Positions 5,144-10,834 of a DNA stretch of 10,892 nt are shown here, in pieces. Position numbers and translations under genes: made by a program. This DNA is from Candidatus Parvarchaeota archaeon (lineage in GTDB: Archaea > Nanobdellota > Nanobdellia > Parvarchaeales > Parvarchaeaceae). The DNA is taken from positions 1 through 10,892 of the forward strand of contig JAMDDW010000025.1 of assembly GCA_023488405.1 (NCBI GenBank). The letters run 5' to 3'. Positions within the stretch are counted from its first letter, which is position 1. Every line of letters begins with the position of its first letter. The notes under the pieces were generated by a model, which saw only the letters and a program-made list of their open reading frames with translations, searched no databases and was not told where the DNA came from.

Positions 5144-6478
5144 ATGACAAAAAAGTATGAAATAATAATAATCGGGGCAGGCGTCGTTGGCACAGCAAGC
5201 ATGTATGCTCTAAGCAGATATTCTGAATTCAAAGACGTGCTTATAATAGAGAAGGAAAAGGACGTTGCACTGCTTAACTCAAACAGCAACAACAACAGCC
5301 AGACCCTTCATTCTGGAGAGATAGAAACAAACTATTCAATAGAAAAAACAAAAGAGACCAAGGAAAATGCAAAATTAGTCGTAAGTTATGCAAATAAGGA
5401 ATTAAGTGAAGATGAAAGAAAAAATGTCATACAGAACTGCCAGAAAATGACTCTTGCGGTTGGAGATAACGAAATAGATAAACTCGAGAAAAGATATGAC
5501 TCAGAATTCAAGGAGATATTCCCATACGTCAAAAAACTAGACAAAAAAGAGGATATTGCGAGGGTTGAGCCAAATGTAGTAAAAGGAAGAGAAGAAAATG
5601 AAAATTTACTTGCGCTTTTCACGGATAACGGATACATGGTTGATTATCATAACCTATCAAAGTCCTTTATGGGAATAGCCCTGCAAAGAGACTCATTTAA
5701 AGCAAAATTCAATGAAGAAGTAAAAGAGATAAAGAAAACTTCTCAAGGTTATACTGTAAAAACAAACAAAAATGAATTTCTTTCGGATTCTGTATTAGTA
5801 ACCGCTGGTGCATATAGTCTTTTCTTCGCCAAAAAATTAGGATACGGAAAGAACCTAGGAATACTATCTGTTGGCGGGAAATTCTATTACTCAAAAAAAG
5901 TACTAAACGGAAAGGTTTACAGAGTCGAAAGAGAAGGCATTCCTTTTGCAGCTGTACATGGAGATCCAGACATTACAGATCCAAATATAACTAGGTTCGG
6001 GCCTACAGTTAACATATATCCTGAACTTGAAAAGGGAAACATATATTCGATGCCAGATTACTTCCGCTCACTTAACTTCAATGAAGACACTGCGAAGAGC
6101 CTAGAAAACATACTATTTGATAAGACGATATCAAAAATTGTCAAGGAAAACTTGATTTACTCTATACCGTTTATTGGTAAGATATCTTTTACTAAGAATG
6201 AAGTAAACAAGATAGTGCCTTCACTCAAACCTGATGATCTTAAGCTTGCGGAGAATGTAGGAGGTATCAGACCACAAATAATAGACACAAACAAAAAGCA
6301 GCTTGCGTTAGGTGGAACTGCAATAGAAGGTGACGGCGCCCTGTTTTCAGTAACGCCTTCTCCCGGAGCGACCTCCTGCTTGAAAGAAGCAATGGACAAT
6401 TGCCTTTATCTTGCTGACTATAACGAAAAACGGTTTTACCTTGAAAAATTCAAACAAGATTTAGATTATAAATTGTAG
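5144..6478 (+). CDS. FAD-dependent oxidoreductase, malate:quinone oxidoreductase-like
   Basis: The 444-residue protein opens with a dinucleotide-binding fold: IIIIGAGVVGTASM (7-20), then acidic Glu36 at the end of strand two (VLIIEKEKD), which holds the ribose of FAD. The segment SQTLHSGEIETNY (52-64) matches the active-site His region of malate:quinone oxidoreductase and 2-hydroxyglutarate oxidase relatives. The FAD-closing segment near the C terminus is GGIRPQIID... LGGTAIEGDGALFSVTPSPGATSCL (373-413), again typical of that group. It is probably a peripheral, membrane-associated 2-hydroxyacid dehydrogenase passing electrons to a quinone, but the substrate is not proven. No quinone or respiratory genes are in the window. 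An AATTAAATTTTA element at 5114-5125 could be the promoter. It shares strand with the NMN adenylyltransferase fusion 46 nt downstream and may be co-transcribed. Confidence 0.8.
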   Translation: MTKKYEIIIIGAGVVGTASMYALSRYSEFKDVLIIEKEKDVALLNSNSNNNSQTLHSGEIETNYSIEKTKETKENAKLVVSYANKELSEDERKNVIQNCQKMTLAVGDNEIDKLEKRYDSEFKEIFPYVKKLDKKEDIARVEPNVVKGREENENLLALFTDNGYMVDYHNLSKSFMGIALQRDSFKAKFNEEVKEIKKTSQGYTVKTNKNEFLSDSVLVTAGAYSLFFAKKLGYGKNLGILSVGGKFYYSKKVLNGKVYRVEREGIPFAAVHGDPDITDPNITRFGPTVNIYPELEKGNIYSMPDYFRSLNFNEDTAKSLENILFDKTISKIVKENLIYSIPFIGKISFTKNEVNKIVPSLKPDDLKLAENVGGIRPQIIDTNKKQLALGGTAIEGDGALFSVTPSPGATSCLKEAMDNCLYLADYNEKRFYLEKFKQDLDYKL

Positions 6479-6524
6479 ATAAACGGCAAAAATTACTTTA
6501 ATAATTGTAAAGTGAGATAATCCT

Positions 6525-7541
6525 ATGGAGATATTGTTTATTGGAAGATTTCAGCCATTCCATAAAGGACACTTCAATACGGTACTTTCAATAGCTAAAA
6601 AAGCAGATACTATTAAAATAGCAATAGGCAGCAAACAAGTTTCATTTACAAATCGAAACCCATTTACTTTTGAAGAGAGGAAGGAGATGGTTGAAAGATC
6701 TTTGAAAAAAGAAAATATCAAAAATTTTTTGATTTTTGGGGTAGAAGATAAAAATTCTAATAACAAATGGTTTAAAAGCTTGATAGACACTGTCGGTTAC
6801 TTTGATTCATGCTACACTAAAAATAGGCTTGTATATGATATACTAACTAAAAACAAAAAAGAAGTAAAAAGTATAAAGAATTTTGAAAAGAATAAATTCT
6901 CTGGAACCAGAATAAGAAGGTTGATTACAGAGAACAAAAAAGTGGAAGAATTGCTACCACCGGAAACCTGGAAAGTAATCAAAAAAATTGACGGATTAGA
7001 ACGTATAAAAAACATACACAAAACGAAAGAAAGAAGAGTATTTACAATTGGACATTCAACAAGAGATATTACCAATTTTATAGACATTATAAAGGAATAT
7101 GGCATTGAAGAAATTGTAGACATAAGAACAATAGCAAAGTCTAGGCATAACCCCCAGTTTAACTCTGATAATTTAAAGACTGTTTTAGTTGAAAATGGGA
7201 TAGGGTATAAACAATTTAAAGAATTAGGAGGCCTCAGAAAAGCCAGTAAAAATTCAATTAATACCTTCTGGAAAAACAGTTCTTTCAGAGGTTTTGCTGA
7301 TTACATGCAGAAAAAGGAGTTTAAAGAAGGGATCGCTAAGCTAGCTAAACTATCTGCTAAAAAAAGAATTGCAATAATGTGCGCAGAGGTATTGCCATGG
7401 AATTGCCATCGTTCTCTTATAGCGGATTTACTTACTGCAAAGCACTTTTCAGTGACACACATAATAGACCACAACGAAACATTGGAGCATAAAATAAACA
7501 AGCATGCGAGAGAATATTACGGTAACCTTGTTTATAAATAA
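6525..7541 (+). CDS. NMN adenylyltransferase fused to a DUF488 domain
   Basis: This is one open frame of 338 residues with two complete domains. Residues 1 to about 165 are an archaeal-type nicotinamide-nucleotide adenylyltransferase (NadM), which joins NMN and ATP to make NAD+. GRFQPFHKGH (7-16) is the nucleotidyltransferase signature, NPFTFEERKEM (45-55) follows, and FSGTRIRR (125-132) is the second ATP-binding motif; DGLERI (156-161) is the usual NadM end. Residues about 170-338 are a DUF488 domain: FTIGHSTR (173-180), VDIRTIAKSRHNPQFN (198-213), the LGGLRKA segment (234-240), SFRGFADYM (253-261), and IMCAEVLPWNCHRSL (284-298), whose Cys286, Glu288 and Cys294-His295-Arg296 are the family's conserved cluster. 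The function of DUF488 is not established. The junction is clean with no frameshift sign. The fusion suggests DUF488 acts on NAD or a product of it. The end is convergent with dCMP deaminase, two bases away. Confidence 0.88.
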   Translation: MEILFIGRFQPFHKGHFNTVLSIAKKADTIKIAIGSKQVSFTNRNPFTFEERKEMVERSLKKENIKNFLIFGVEDKNSNNKWFKSLIDTVGYFDSCYTKNRLVYDILTKNKKEVKSIKNFEKNKFSGTRIRRLITENKKVEELLPPETWKVIKKIDGLERIKNIHKTKERRVFTIGHSTRDITNFIDIIKEYGIEEIVDIRTIAKSRHNPQFNSDNLKTVLVENGIGYKQFKELGGLRKASKNSINTFWKNSSFRGFADYMQKKEFKEGIAKLAKLSAKKRIAIMCAEVLPWNCHRSLIADLLTAKHFSVTHIIDHNETLEHKINKHAREYYGNLVYK

Positions 7542-7543
7542 CT

Positions 7544-8023
7544 TTATTTGTTTGAGTATTCTTCTTCTTTGTCTTCCTTTACTTCTAAAGGTATGCCTGA
7601 TTTACTGAAAAGTTCAACAGTATCTTTATCATCATGATACTTTTTAAATGCAACGACTCTTTTAACGCCTACTTGAACAAGCATTTTTGCACATGTGAAG
7701 CAAGGTTCCATTGTTACGTAAGCTGTTGAACCATCGAGAGAAACACCGAATTTTGCAGCCTGTGTTATTGCATTCTGTTCTGCATGTACTGTTCTGACAC
7801 AGTGCGTAGTTATCTCCCCAGTTTCATTGTCATACTGCTTCCTCAACATGTGGCCGACATCGTCGCAATGCGGCATTCCCTTGGGTGAACCTGCATAGCC
7901 AGTAGCCAGAATTCTGTTTTCCTTTACCATAACGCAGGCAGCATGCCCTCTGTCACAGGTTGATCTCTCTGCCACTTTTTTTGTTATCTCAGTAAAATAT
8001 TCATCCCAACTTGGTCTTACCAC
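7544..8023 (-). CDS. dCMP deaminase
   Basis: This zinc-dependent deoxycytidylate deaminase converts dCMP to dUMP for dTTP synthesis. From the GTG at 8021-8023 it is 159 residues and begins VVRPSWDEYF, matching the family's 'RPSWDEYF' start. The catalytic motifs are TVHAEQNAI (zinc His80, proton-shuttling Glu82) and EPCFTCAKM (zinc Cys108 and Cys111). GHAACVMVKENRILATGYAGSPKGMPHCDD is the usual N-terminal segment, where His52-Cys53 and a nearby Cys can make a second zinc site. An ATG at 8072-8074 extends the frame 17 residues (MYWHLDKLFIITLNYTL), which the family lacks. The TATA element at 8043-8051 lies inside that extension, so the GTG is preferred. The acidic C-terminal tail (EVKEDKEEEYSNK) is probably disordered. 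Confidence 0.9.
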   Translation of the reverse strand: MVRPSWDEYFTEITKKVAERSTCDRGHAACVMVKENRILATGYAGSPKGMPHCDDVGHMLRKQYDNETGEITTHCVRTVHAEQNAITQAAKFGVSLDGSTAYVTMEPCFTCAKMLVQVGVKRVVAFKKYHDDKDTVELFSKSGIPLEVKEDKEEEYSNK

Positions 8024-8042
8024 AAGAGTATAGTTTAGTGTT

Positions 8043-8051
8043 ATAATAAAT
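8043..8051 (-). promoter_or_regulatory. TATA box deciding the dCMP deaminase start
   Basis: TATAATAAA on the + strand (TTTATTATA on the - strand) is 20-28 nt upstream of the GTG at 8023. It falls inside the 17-codon extension that an ATG start at 8074 would need, which argues for the GTG and a leaderless message. Confidence 0.5.
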
Positions 8052-8100
8052 AATTTATCCAAATGCCAATACAATTATTTATACAGATTAACCTTTCAAA

Positions 8101-8110
8101 AATATTTAAA
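8101..8110 (+). promoter_or_regulatory. TATA box of the peroxiredoxin gene
   Basis: AATATTTAAA is followed by about 43 bases to the ATG. Transcription would start near 8131-8133 and leave a leader of about 22 nt, unlike the leaderless pattern of most genes here. Confidence 0.5.
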
Positions 8111-8143
8111 CTGTGAATGCTTATGTTACAATGTAATAATTCT

Positions 8144-8150
8144 AGGAGGT
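8144..8150 (+). promoter_or_regulatory. Strong Shine-Dalgarno site of the peroxiredoxin gene
   Basis: AGGAGGT ends three bases before the ATG at 8154. It is the strongest ribosome-binding site in the window and fits a highly expressed, leadered message. Confidence 0.7.
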
Positions 8151-8153
8151 AAT

Positions 8154-8744
8154 ATGGAAATAGGAAAAGAAGTATTTGAATTTAAGGAAAAGGCATATTT
8201 TCCAGACAGCGATGAAATAAAGGTGGTTGACTTGAAAAGCTACCGTGGAAAATGGGTTCTCTTAACTTTTTACCCAGGGGATTTCACATTTGTATGTGCT
8301 ACGGATATTGAGGCATTGATGGAAAAATACAGCGAATTTCAAAGCGAAGATGTCGCAGTATTTGTTATAAGCGCCGATACAGTGTTTTCACATAAGGGGT
8401 GGGTTCAGGCCTCTCCAAGGGTAAGCAAAAGCAAGATACCTATGATAGAAGACCCTAAAAAGGAGATAATAACCAATTATGGTTTCCTAAATAGCGAGAC
8501 TGGCGGGGCCAGAAGAGGAATGGTAATCATAGATCCAGATGGAAGGCTACAGTATTATTCCATTTTCAACGATGCACTTGGAAAGGACATCGGTCATTTA
8601 ATGTTTGCATTGAAAGGCCTTAAAGCAATATACAATGCAAAGGAATCTGCAGGCCACATATGTATAGTACCAGCGGTAGCAAAATCAACCGAAACGGTAA
8701 AAACCATGGATGTTGATACCGTAAAGGACATAGGAAAACTTTAG
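8154..8744 (+). CDS. 2-Cys peroxiredoxin (AhpC/Prx family)
   Basis: The 196-residue cytoplasmic enzyme reduces hydrogen peroxide and organic peroxides with a thiol. The peroxidatic site is FYPGDFTFVCATDIEAL (39-55) with Cys48; the consensus is FVCPTE, so Pro and Glu are replaced by Ala49 and Asp51. The stabilising Arg lies in GGARRGMVIIDPDG (117-130). SHKGW (79-83) follows the consensus 'SHxAW'. The resolving Cys is Cys170 in AGHICIVPA (166-174), where the family has 'G.VCPANW'. Length matches typical 2-Cys AhpC. The reductant is not visible; no thioredoxin or AhpF gene is present. The strong Shine-Dalgarno site and separate promoter suggest high expression. T-rich tracts at 8755-8790 are likely to stop transcription. 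Confidence 0.93.
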   Translation: MEIGKEVFEFKEKAYFPDSDEIKVVDLKSYRGKWVLLTFYPGDFTFVCATDIEALMEKYSEFQSEDVAVFVISADTVFSHKGWVQASPRVSKSKIPMIEDPKKEIITNYGFLNSETGGARRGMVIIDPDGRLQYYSIFNDALGKDIGHLMFALKGLKAIYNAKESAGHICIVPAVAKSTETVKTMDVDTVKDIGKL

Positions 8745-8877
8745 ATCGTAAGTTTATTTCAGTATTTTTCATTCCATTTGAATTTTTATATGATTCTGGT
8801 TTAGAAGTTAACAGCTTTAAGAATGTCCGCAATTACTGGTATTTAACGGACTAGTCGATTTTTGATACTAATAAAAA

Positions 8878-9267
8878 TCATTGATGACCATAAGCGCCGA
8901 GCATCGCGCTCAAAAGAACCAAGGCTATTAAAAACATTTTGATACCAGGATCTACAGTCACTTTTGTAGCATCTTCTATTGAACTTATAAGAACATTACC
9001 AGTATCTGTCAGATAATCACTTAATTCAACCTCTGGTTTTATAAAATTCTGCAGATCTCCTTTTATTATGGCAGTTATATCGTCGTTTAAGTGATCCATA
9101 AATAGCTGTACATTCTTGAAATTTGGATCGGCCTTAAACTCTGCAACCAAACCATCCTTACCAAGAGATTTTATGTACTCGCCGACGCTGCCTTTCCTGG
9201 TTTTCCATTCGTTTCCCTTAGATGAAAAATATGCCTCCAATAATGAACGAGTGTATGCTCTTTCCAT
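8878..9267 (-). CDS. Hypothetical tail-anchored protein beside the radA operon
   Basis: The 129-residue product is unrecognised. It is polar and helical to about residue 107, then has a single hydrophobic helix close to the C terminus (IKMFLIALVLLSAMLGAYG, about 109-127) with only a few residues after it, as in tail-anchored membrane proteins with a cytoplasmic N-terminal domain. Residues 38-45 are DGLVAEFK, encoded by 26 bases identical to part of the divergent RAM gene at 9483-9508. The ATG at 9267 begins about 27 nt from a TATTTAAG element. The promoter region forms part of a long inverted repeat that recurs at the window end, so a second copy of this gene may begin just outside. No function is proposed. 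Confidence 0.6.
   Translation of the reverse strand: MERAYTRSLLEAYFSSKGNEWKTRKGSVGEYIKSLGKDGLVAEFKADPNFKNVQLFMDHLNDDITAIIKGDLQNFIKPEVELSDYLTDTGNVLISSIEDATKVTVDPGIKMFLIALVLLSAMLGAYGHQ
9132..9157 (-). repeat. 26-bp inverted repeat, left copy
   Basis: On the - strand this 26-base stretch (starting GGATGGTTTGG, ending GAGTTTAAGG) is identical to 9483-9508 on the + strand. In both places it is read in the same frame as DGLVAEFK. The bases immediately outside differ on both sides. Confidence 0.9.
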
Positions 9268-9287
9268 AATTATAAATTAATTATTTA

Positions 9288-9297
9288 GTATTTAAGT
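9288..9297 (-). promoter_or_regulatory. TATA box of the tail-anchored protein gene
   Basis: GTATTTAAGT on the + strand (ACTTAAATAC on the - strand) is centred about 26 nt upstream of the ATG at 9267. It lies in the inverted repeat, so an identical copy faces outward at 10868-10877. Confidence 0.5.
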
Positions 9298-9328
9298 ACT
9301 TATCAGTTTATTTTTGGTTATAAATAAA

Positions 9329-9340
9329 AATTATAAATAC
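9329..9340 (+). promoter_or_regulatory. TATA box of the RAM-radA operon
   Basis: AATTATAAATAC is centred about 27 nt upstream of the ATG at 9361, with AGGGGT-type purines just before the start. It lies in the inverted repeat; its copy at 10825-10836 faces left, back into the operon's 3' end. Confidence 0.55.
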
Positions 9341-9360
9341 ACGTAGAACTTTAAAGGGGT

Positions 9361-9609
9361 ATGGAACAGATGGAAGCGCTTATATTCGTTGAGGTTTCTC
9401 AGGGATCTTCGGCAATAGAAATAGCCAAGGCCGTCAGTAGTGACGAAAAAGTAACTGAGGTAATGTTAATAAGCGGGCAGTGGGATGGTTTGGTTGCAGA
9501 GTTTAAGGGCAACATAGAGGAGCTTTCAAACTTTGTTGTTTCACAGCTAAGAAAAGAAAAAGGTGTCGGTAGAACTGACACTACTATAGTATTAAACAAG
9601 GTAAAGTGA
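9361..9609 (+). CDS. Second stand-alone Lrp/AsnC-type RAM domain protein, radA operon
   Basis: The 82-residue product has the beta-alpha-beta-beta-alpha-beta order of an AsnC ligand-binding domain and lacks a DNA-binding helix-turn-helix: strand EALIFVEVS (5-13), helix SAIEIAKAVSS (17-27), strand VTEVMLISG (31-39), turn QWDG, strand LVAEFKG (44-50), helix NIEELSNFVVSQLRKE (51-66), and strand TDTTIVLNKV. It may bind a small effector or tune a partner regulator. It is the first gene of an operon: radA begins 7 nt after its stop, with GAGGT overlapping that stop as ribosome-binding site. Residues 42-49 (DGLVAEFK) come from the 26-base segment shared with the divergent gene. It is only distantly similar to the RAM protein at 3249-3476. 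A direct role in recombination is inference from position. Confidence 0.82.
   Translation: MEQMEALIFVEVSQGSSAIEIAKAVSSDEKVTEVMLISGQWDGLVAEFKGNIEELSNFVVSQLRKEKGVGRTDTTIVLNKVK
9483..9508 (+). repeat. 26-bp inverted repeat, right copy
   Basis: Identical to 9132-9157 read on the other strand. It lies within the RAM gene, where it covers a turn and strand that fit the RAM fold. This copy is therefore more likely the original than the one in the tail-anchored gene. Confidence 0.9.
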
Positions 9610-9616
9610 GGTAAAA

Positions 9617-10654
9617 ATGGAAGAAGATGAAATTGAACACACTGAAGAAGAAAATGATAATGAAGAAACTACAGAGGAGATACATTCTGACTTTGAATAC
9701 AAAGACATAAAAGATTTGCCGGGAGTCGGCAGCACTATTGCTTCAAAGATAAGGAATGCCGGTTACCAAGACATAATAGCACTTGCAACCGCAAATCCCT
9801 TGGTTTTGGTAGAAGCCTGCGGAATAGGAGAACCTACAGCAAGGAAAATAGTGGCTGAAGCAAGAGAAGCGTCGAAAATGAACTTCATGTCTGGACTAGA
9901 GTTTGAAGACAAGAGAAAAAGCGTGCAAAGGATATCTACCGGCAGTGAGGCCCTTAATATTTTGTTAGGCGGGGGAGTAGAAACACAATCAATAACTGAA
10001 TGCTATGGTGAATACGGTTCAGGTAAAAGTCAACTTGCGTTTCAACTATCTGTTAATGTGCAGTTACCTTTAGAGAAAGGAGGGTTAGAGGGCCATGCAA
10101 TATGGATTGACACAGAAGGGACATTCAGGCCAGCAAGAATCGAGCAATTGGCAGCAGTAAAGGGCCTTGATCCAAAACAGGCTTTGCAAAACATAAAGAT
10201 AGGAAGAGCGTATTCTTCTGACCACCAAGTTCTTTTGGTTGATAAAATACCTGAGTTAATAAATGCAGACCCTAAGATAAAATTAATAGTAGTGGACAGT
10301 ATGATGGCCCTGTTTCGTGCAGAATATGTGGGTAGAGGAACATTAGCGGATAGACAACAGAAAGTGAATGTAGTTCTACATAACCTTCAAAGACTAGCTG
10401 ACCGTTTCAATGTAGCAGTTTACATAACGAACCAAGTAATGGCTAGGCCAGATGTAATGTTTGGAGATCCAACAGCGGCTGTTGGCGGGCATATAATCGG
10501 ACACGTAGCTACTTACAGGATATACTTAAGAAAAGGTAAGAAAGGCTCAAGGGTTGCAAAGCTAGTGGACTCACCAAGCTTGCCTGAAGGAGAAGCTTCT
10601 TTTGAAATTACATCCAACGGAATAATGGATATAGAAGAAGAAAAGAAAAAATAA
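9617..10654 (+). CDS. radA: DNA repair and recombination protein RadA
   Basis: This 345-residue archaeal RecA/Rad51 homologue forms filaments on single-stranded DNA and catalyses ATP-dependent strand exchange. It starts with a very acidic, probably disordered tail (residues 1-25, many Glu). A helix-hairpin-helix domain follows (IKDLPGVGSTIASKI, 31-45, and ACGIGEPTARKIVAEA, 67-82). The polymerisation linker is at about 88-108 (FMSG at 90-93, where the family has FxTA). The ATPase core has Walker A GEYGSGKSQ (131-139, Lys137), catalytic Glu167 in DTEGTFRPAR, Walker B LIVVDS (223-228), TNQV (271-274), and the ATP cap VDSPSLPEGEASFEI (317-331). All key residues are intact and length is normal. 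It is co-transcribed with the RAM gene before it and followed 18 nt later by a truncated DUF59 gene. The whole unit lies between inverted-repeat arms. Confidence 0.97.
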   Translation: MEEDEIEHTEEENDNEETTEEIHSDFEYKDIKDLPGVGSTIASKIRNAGYQDIIALATANPLVLVEACGIGEPTARKIVAEAREASKMNFMSGLEFEDKRKSVQRISTGSEALNILLGGGVETQSITECYGEYGSGKSQLAFQLSVNVQLPLEKGGLEGHAIWIDTEGTFRPARIEQLAAVKGLDPKQALQNIKIGRAYSSDHQVLLVDKIPELINADPKIKLIVVDSMMALFRAEYVGRGTLADRQQKVNVVLHNLQRLADRFNVAVYITNQVMARPDVMFGDPTAAVGGHIIGHVATYRIYLRKGKKGSRVAKLVDSPSLPEGEASFEITSNGIMDIEEEKKK

Positions 10655-10672
10655 GCCATTTTGTGGTGAAAC

Positions 10673-10834
10673 ATGAGATTAGAAGGCCAAAGACTCAAAG
10701 ATATCATTGACTTAATTGAACCTATAAAAGACCCTGAAATAGGCATAAGCATAGTTAAGCTTAGAATGGTAGAATCCATTGAAGAAGACAATGGAAAAAT
10801 AAAAGTAAATGTGAAATTAACCGTGTATTTATAA
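10673..10834 (+). pseudogene. DUF59/MIP18-type gene, truncated at the inverted repeat
   Basis: A 53-residue frame begins with ATG 18 nt after radA, with GGTGA as ribosome-binding site. Residues 9-50 follow the DUF59 (MIP18/PaaD, Fe-S assembly) pattern: a helix KDIIDLIEPI, then DPEIGISIVKLRMVESI (20-36), where the family has DPE.g.nIvdLGlV..I, then GKIKVNVKLT (41-50). The family continues 'LTSPGCP...' with another 45-50 residues. Here it ends VYL-stop, and those last codons and the stop come from the inverted-repeat arm that starts at 10822. The gene is therefore cut at the repeat junction. The usual 'vdLGLV' is 'VKLRMV' in this copy. In life the complete protein would be a Fe-S scaffold helper or the N-terminal domain of an Mrp/ApbC ATPase. 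If the junction is an assembly artefact, the real gene is intact elsewhere. Confidence 0.7.

Larger units (their letters stand above)
9273..9343 (+). repeat. Left arm of a perfect inverted repeat of at least 71 bp
   Basis: These 71 bases are the exact reverse complement of 10822-10892. The arm fills most of the gap between the tail-anchored gene (start 9267) and the RAM gene (start 9361) and contains the TATA elements of both. The match stops at 9343/10822 on the inner side. On the outer side it reaches the window end and may continue. Confidence 0.97.

Noticed and set aside
6812..7123. 103-codon open frame on the - strand inside the NMN adenylyltransferase-DUF488 gene
   Set aside because: It is fully antisense to two recognisable domains. 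Its hydrophobic composition results from the complement of Lys/Asn-rich codons.
6525..7541. Possible misread fusion of two separate genes
   Set aside because: Residues 156-175 run smoothly from the normal NadM end to the DUF488 start, in one frame and with no nearby internal start and ribosome-binding site that would suggest two separate genes.
8024..8074. 17-codon N-terminal extension of dCMP deaminase from an ATG at 8074
   Set aside because: The extension has no family counterpart and contains the likely TATA box. The GTG at 8021-8023 gives the standard start.
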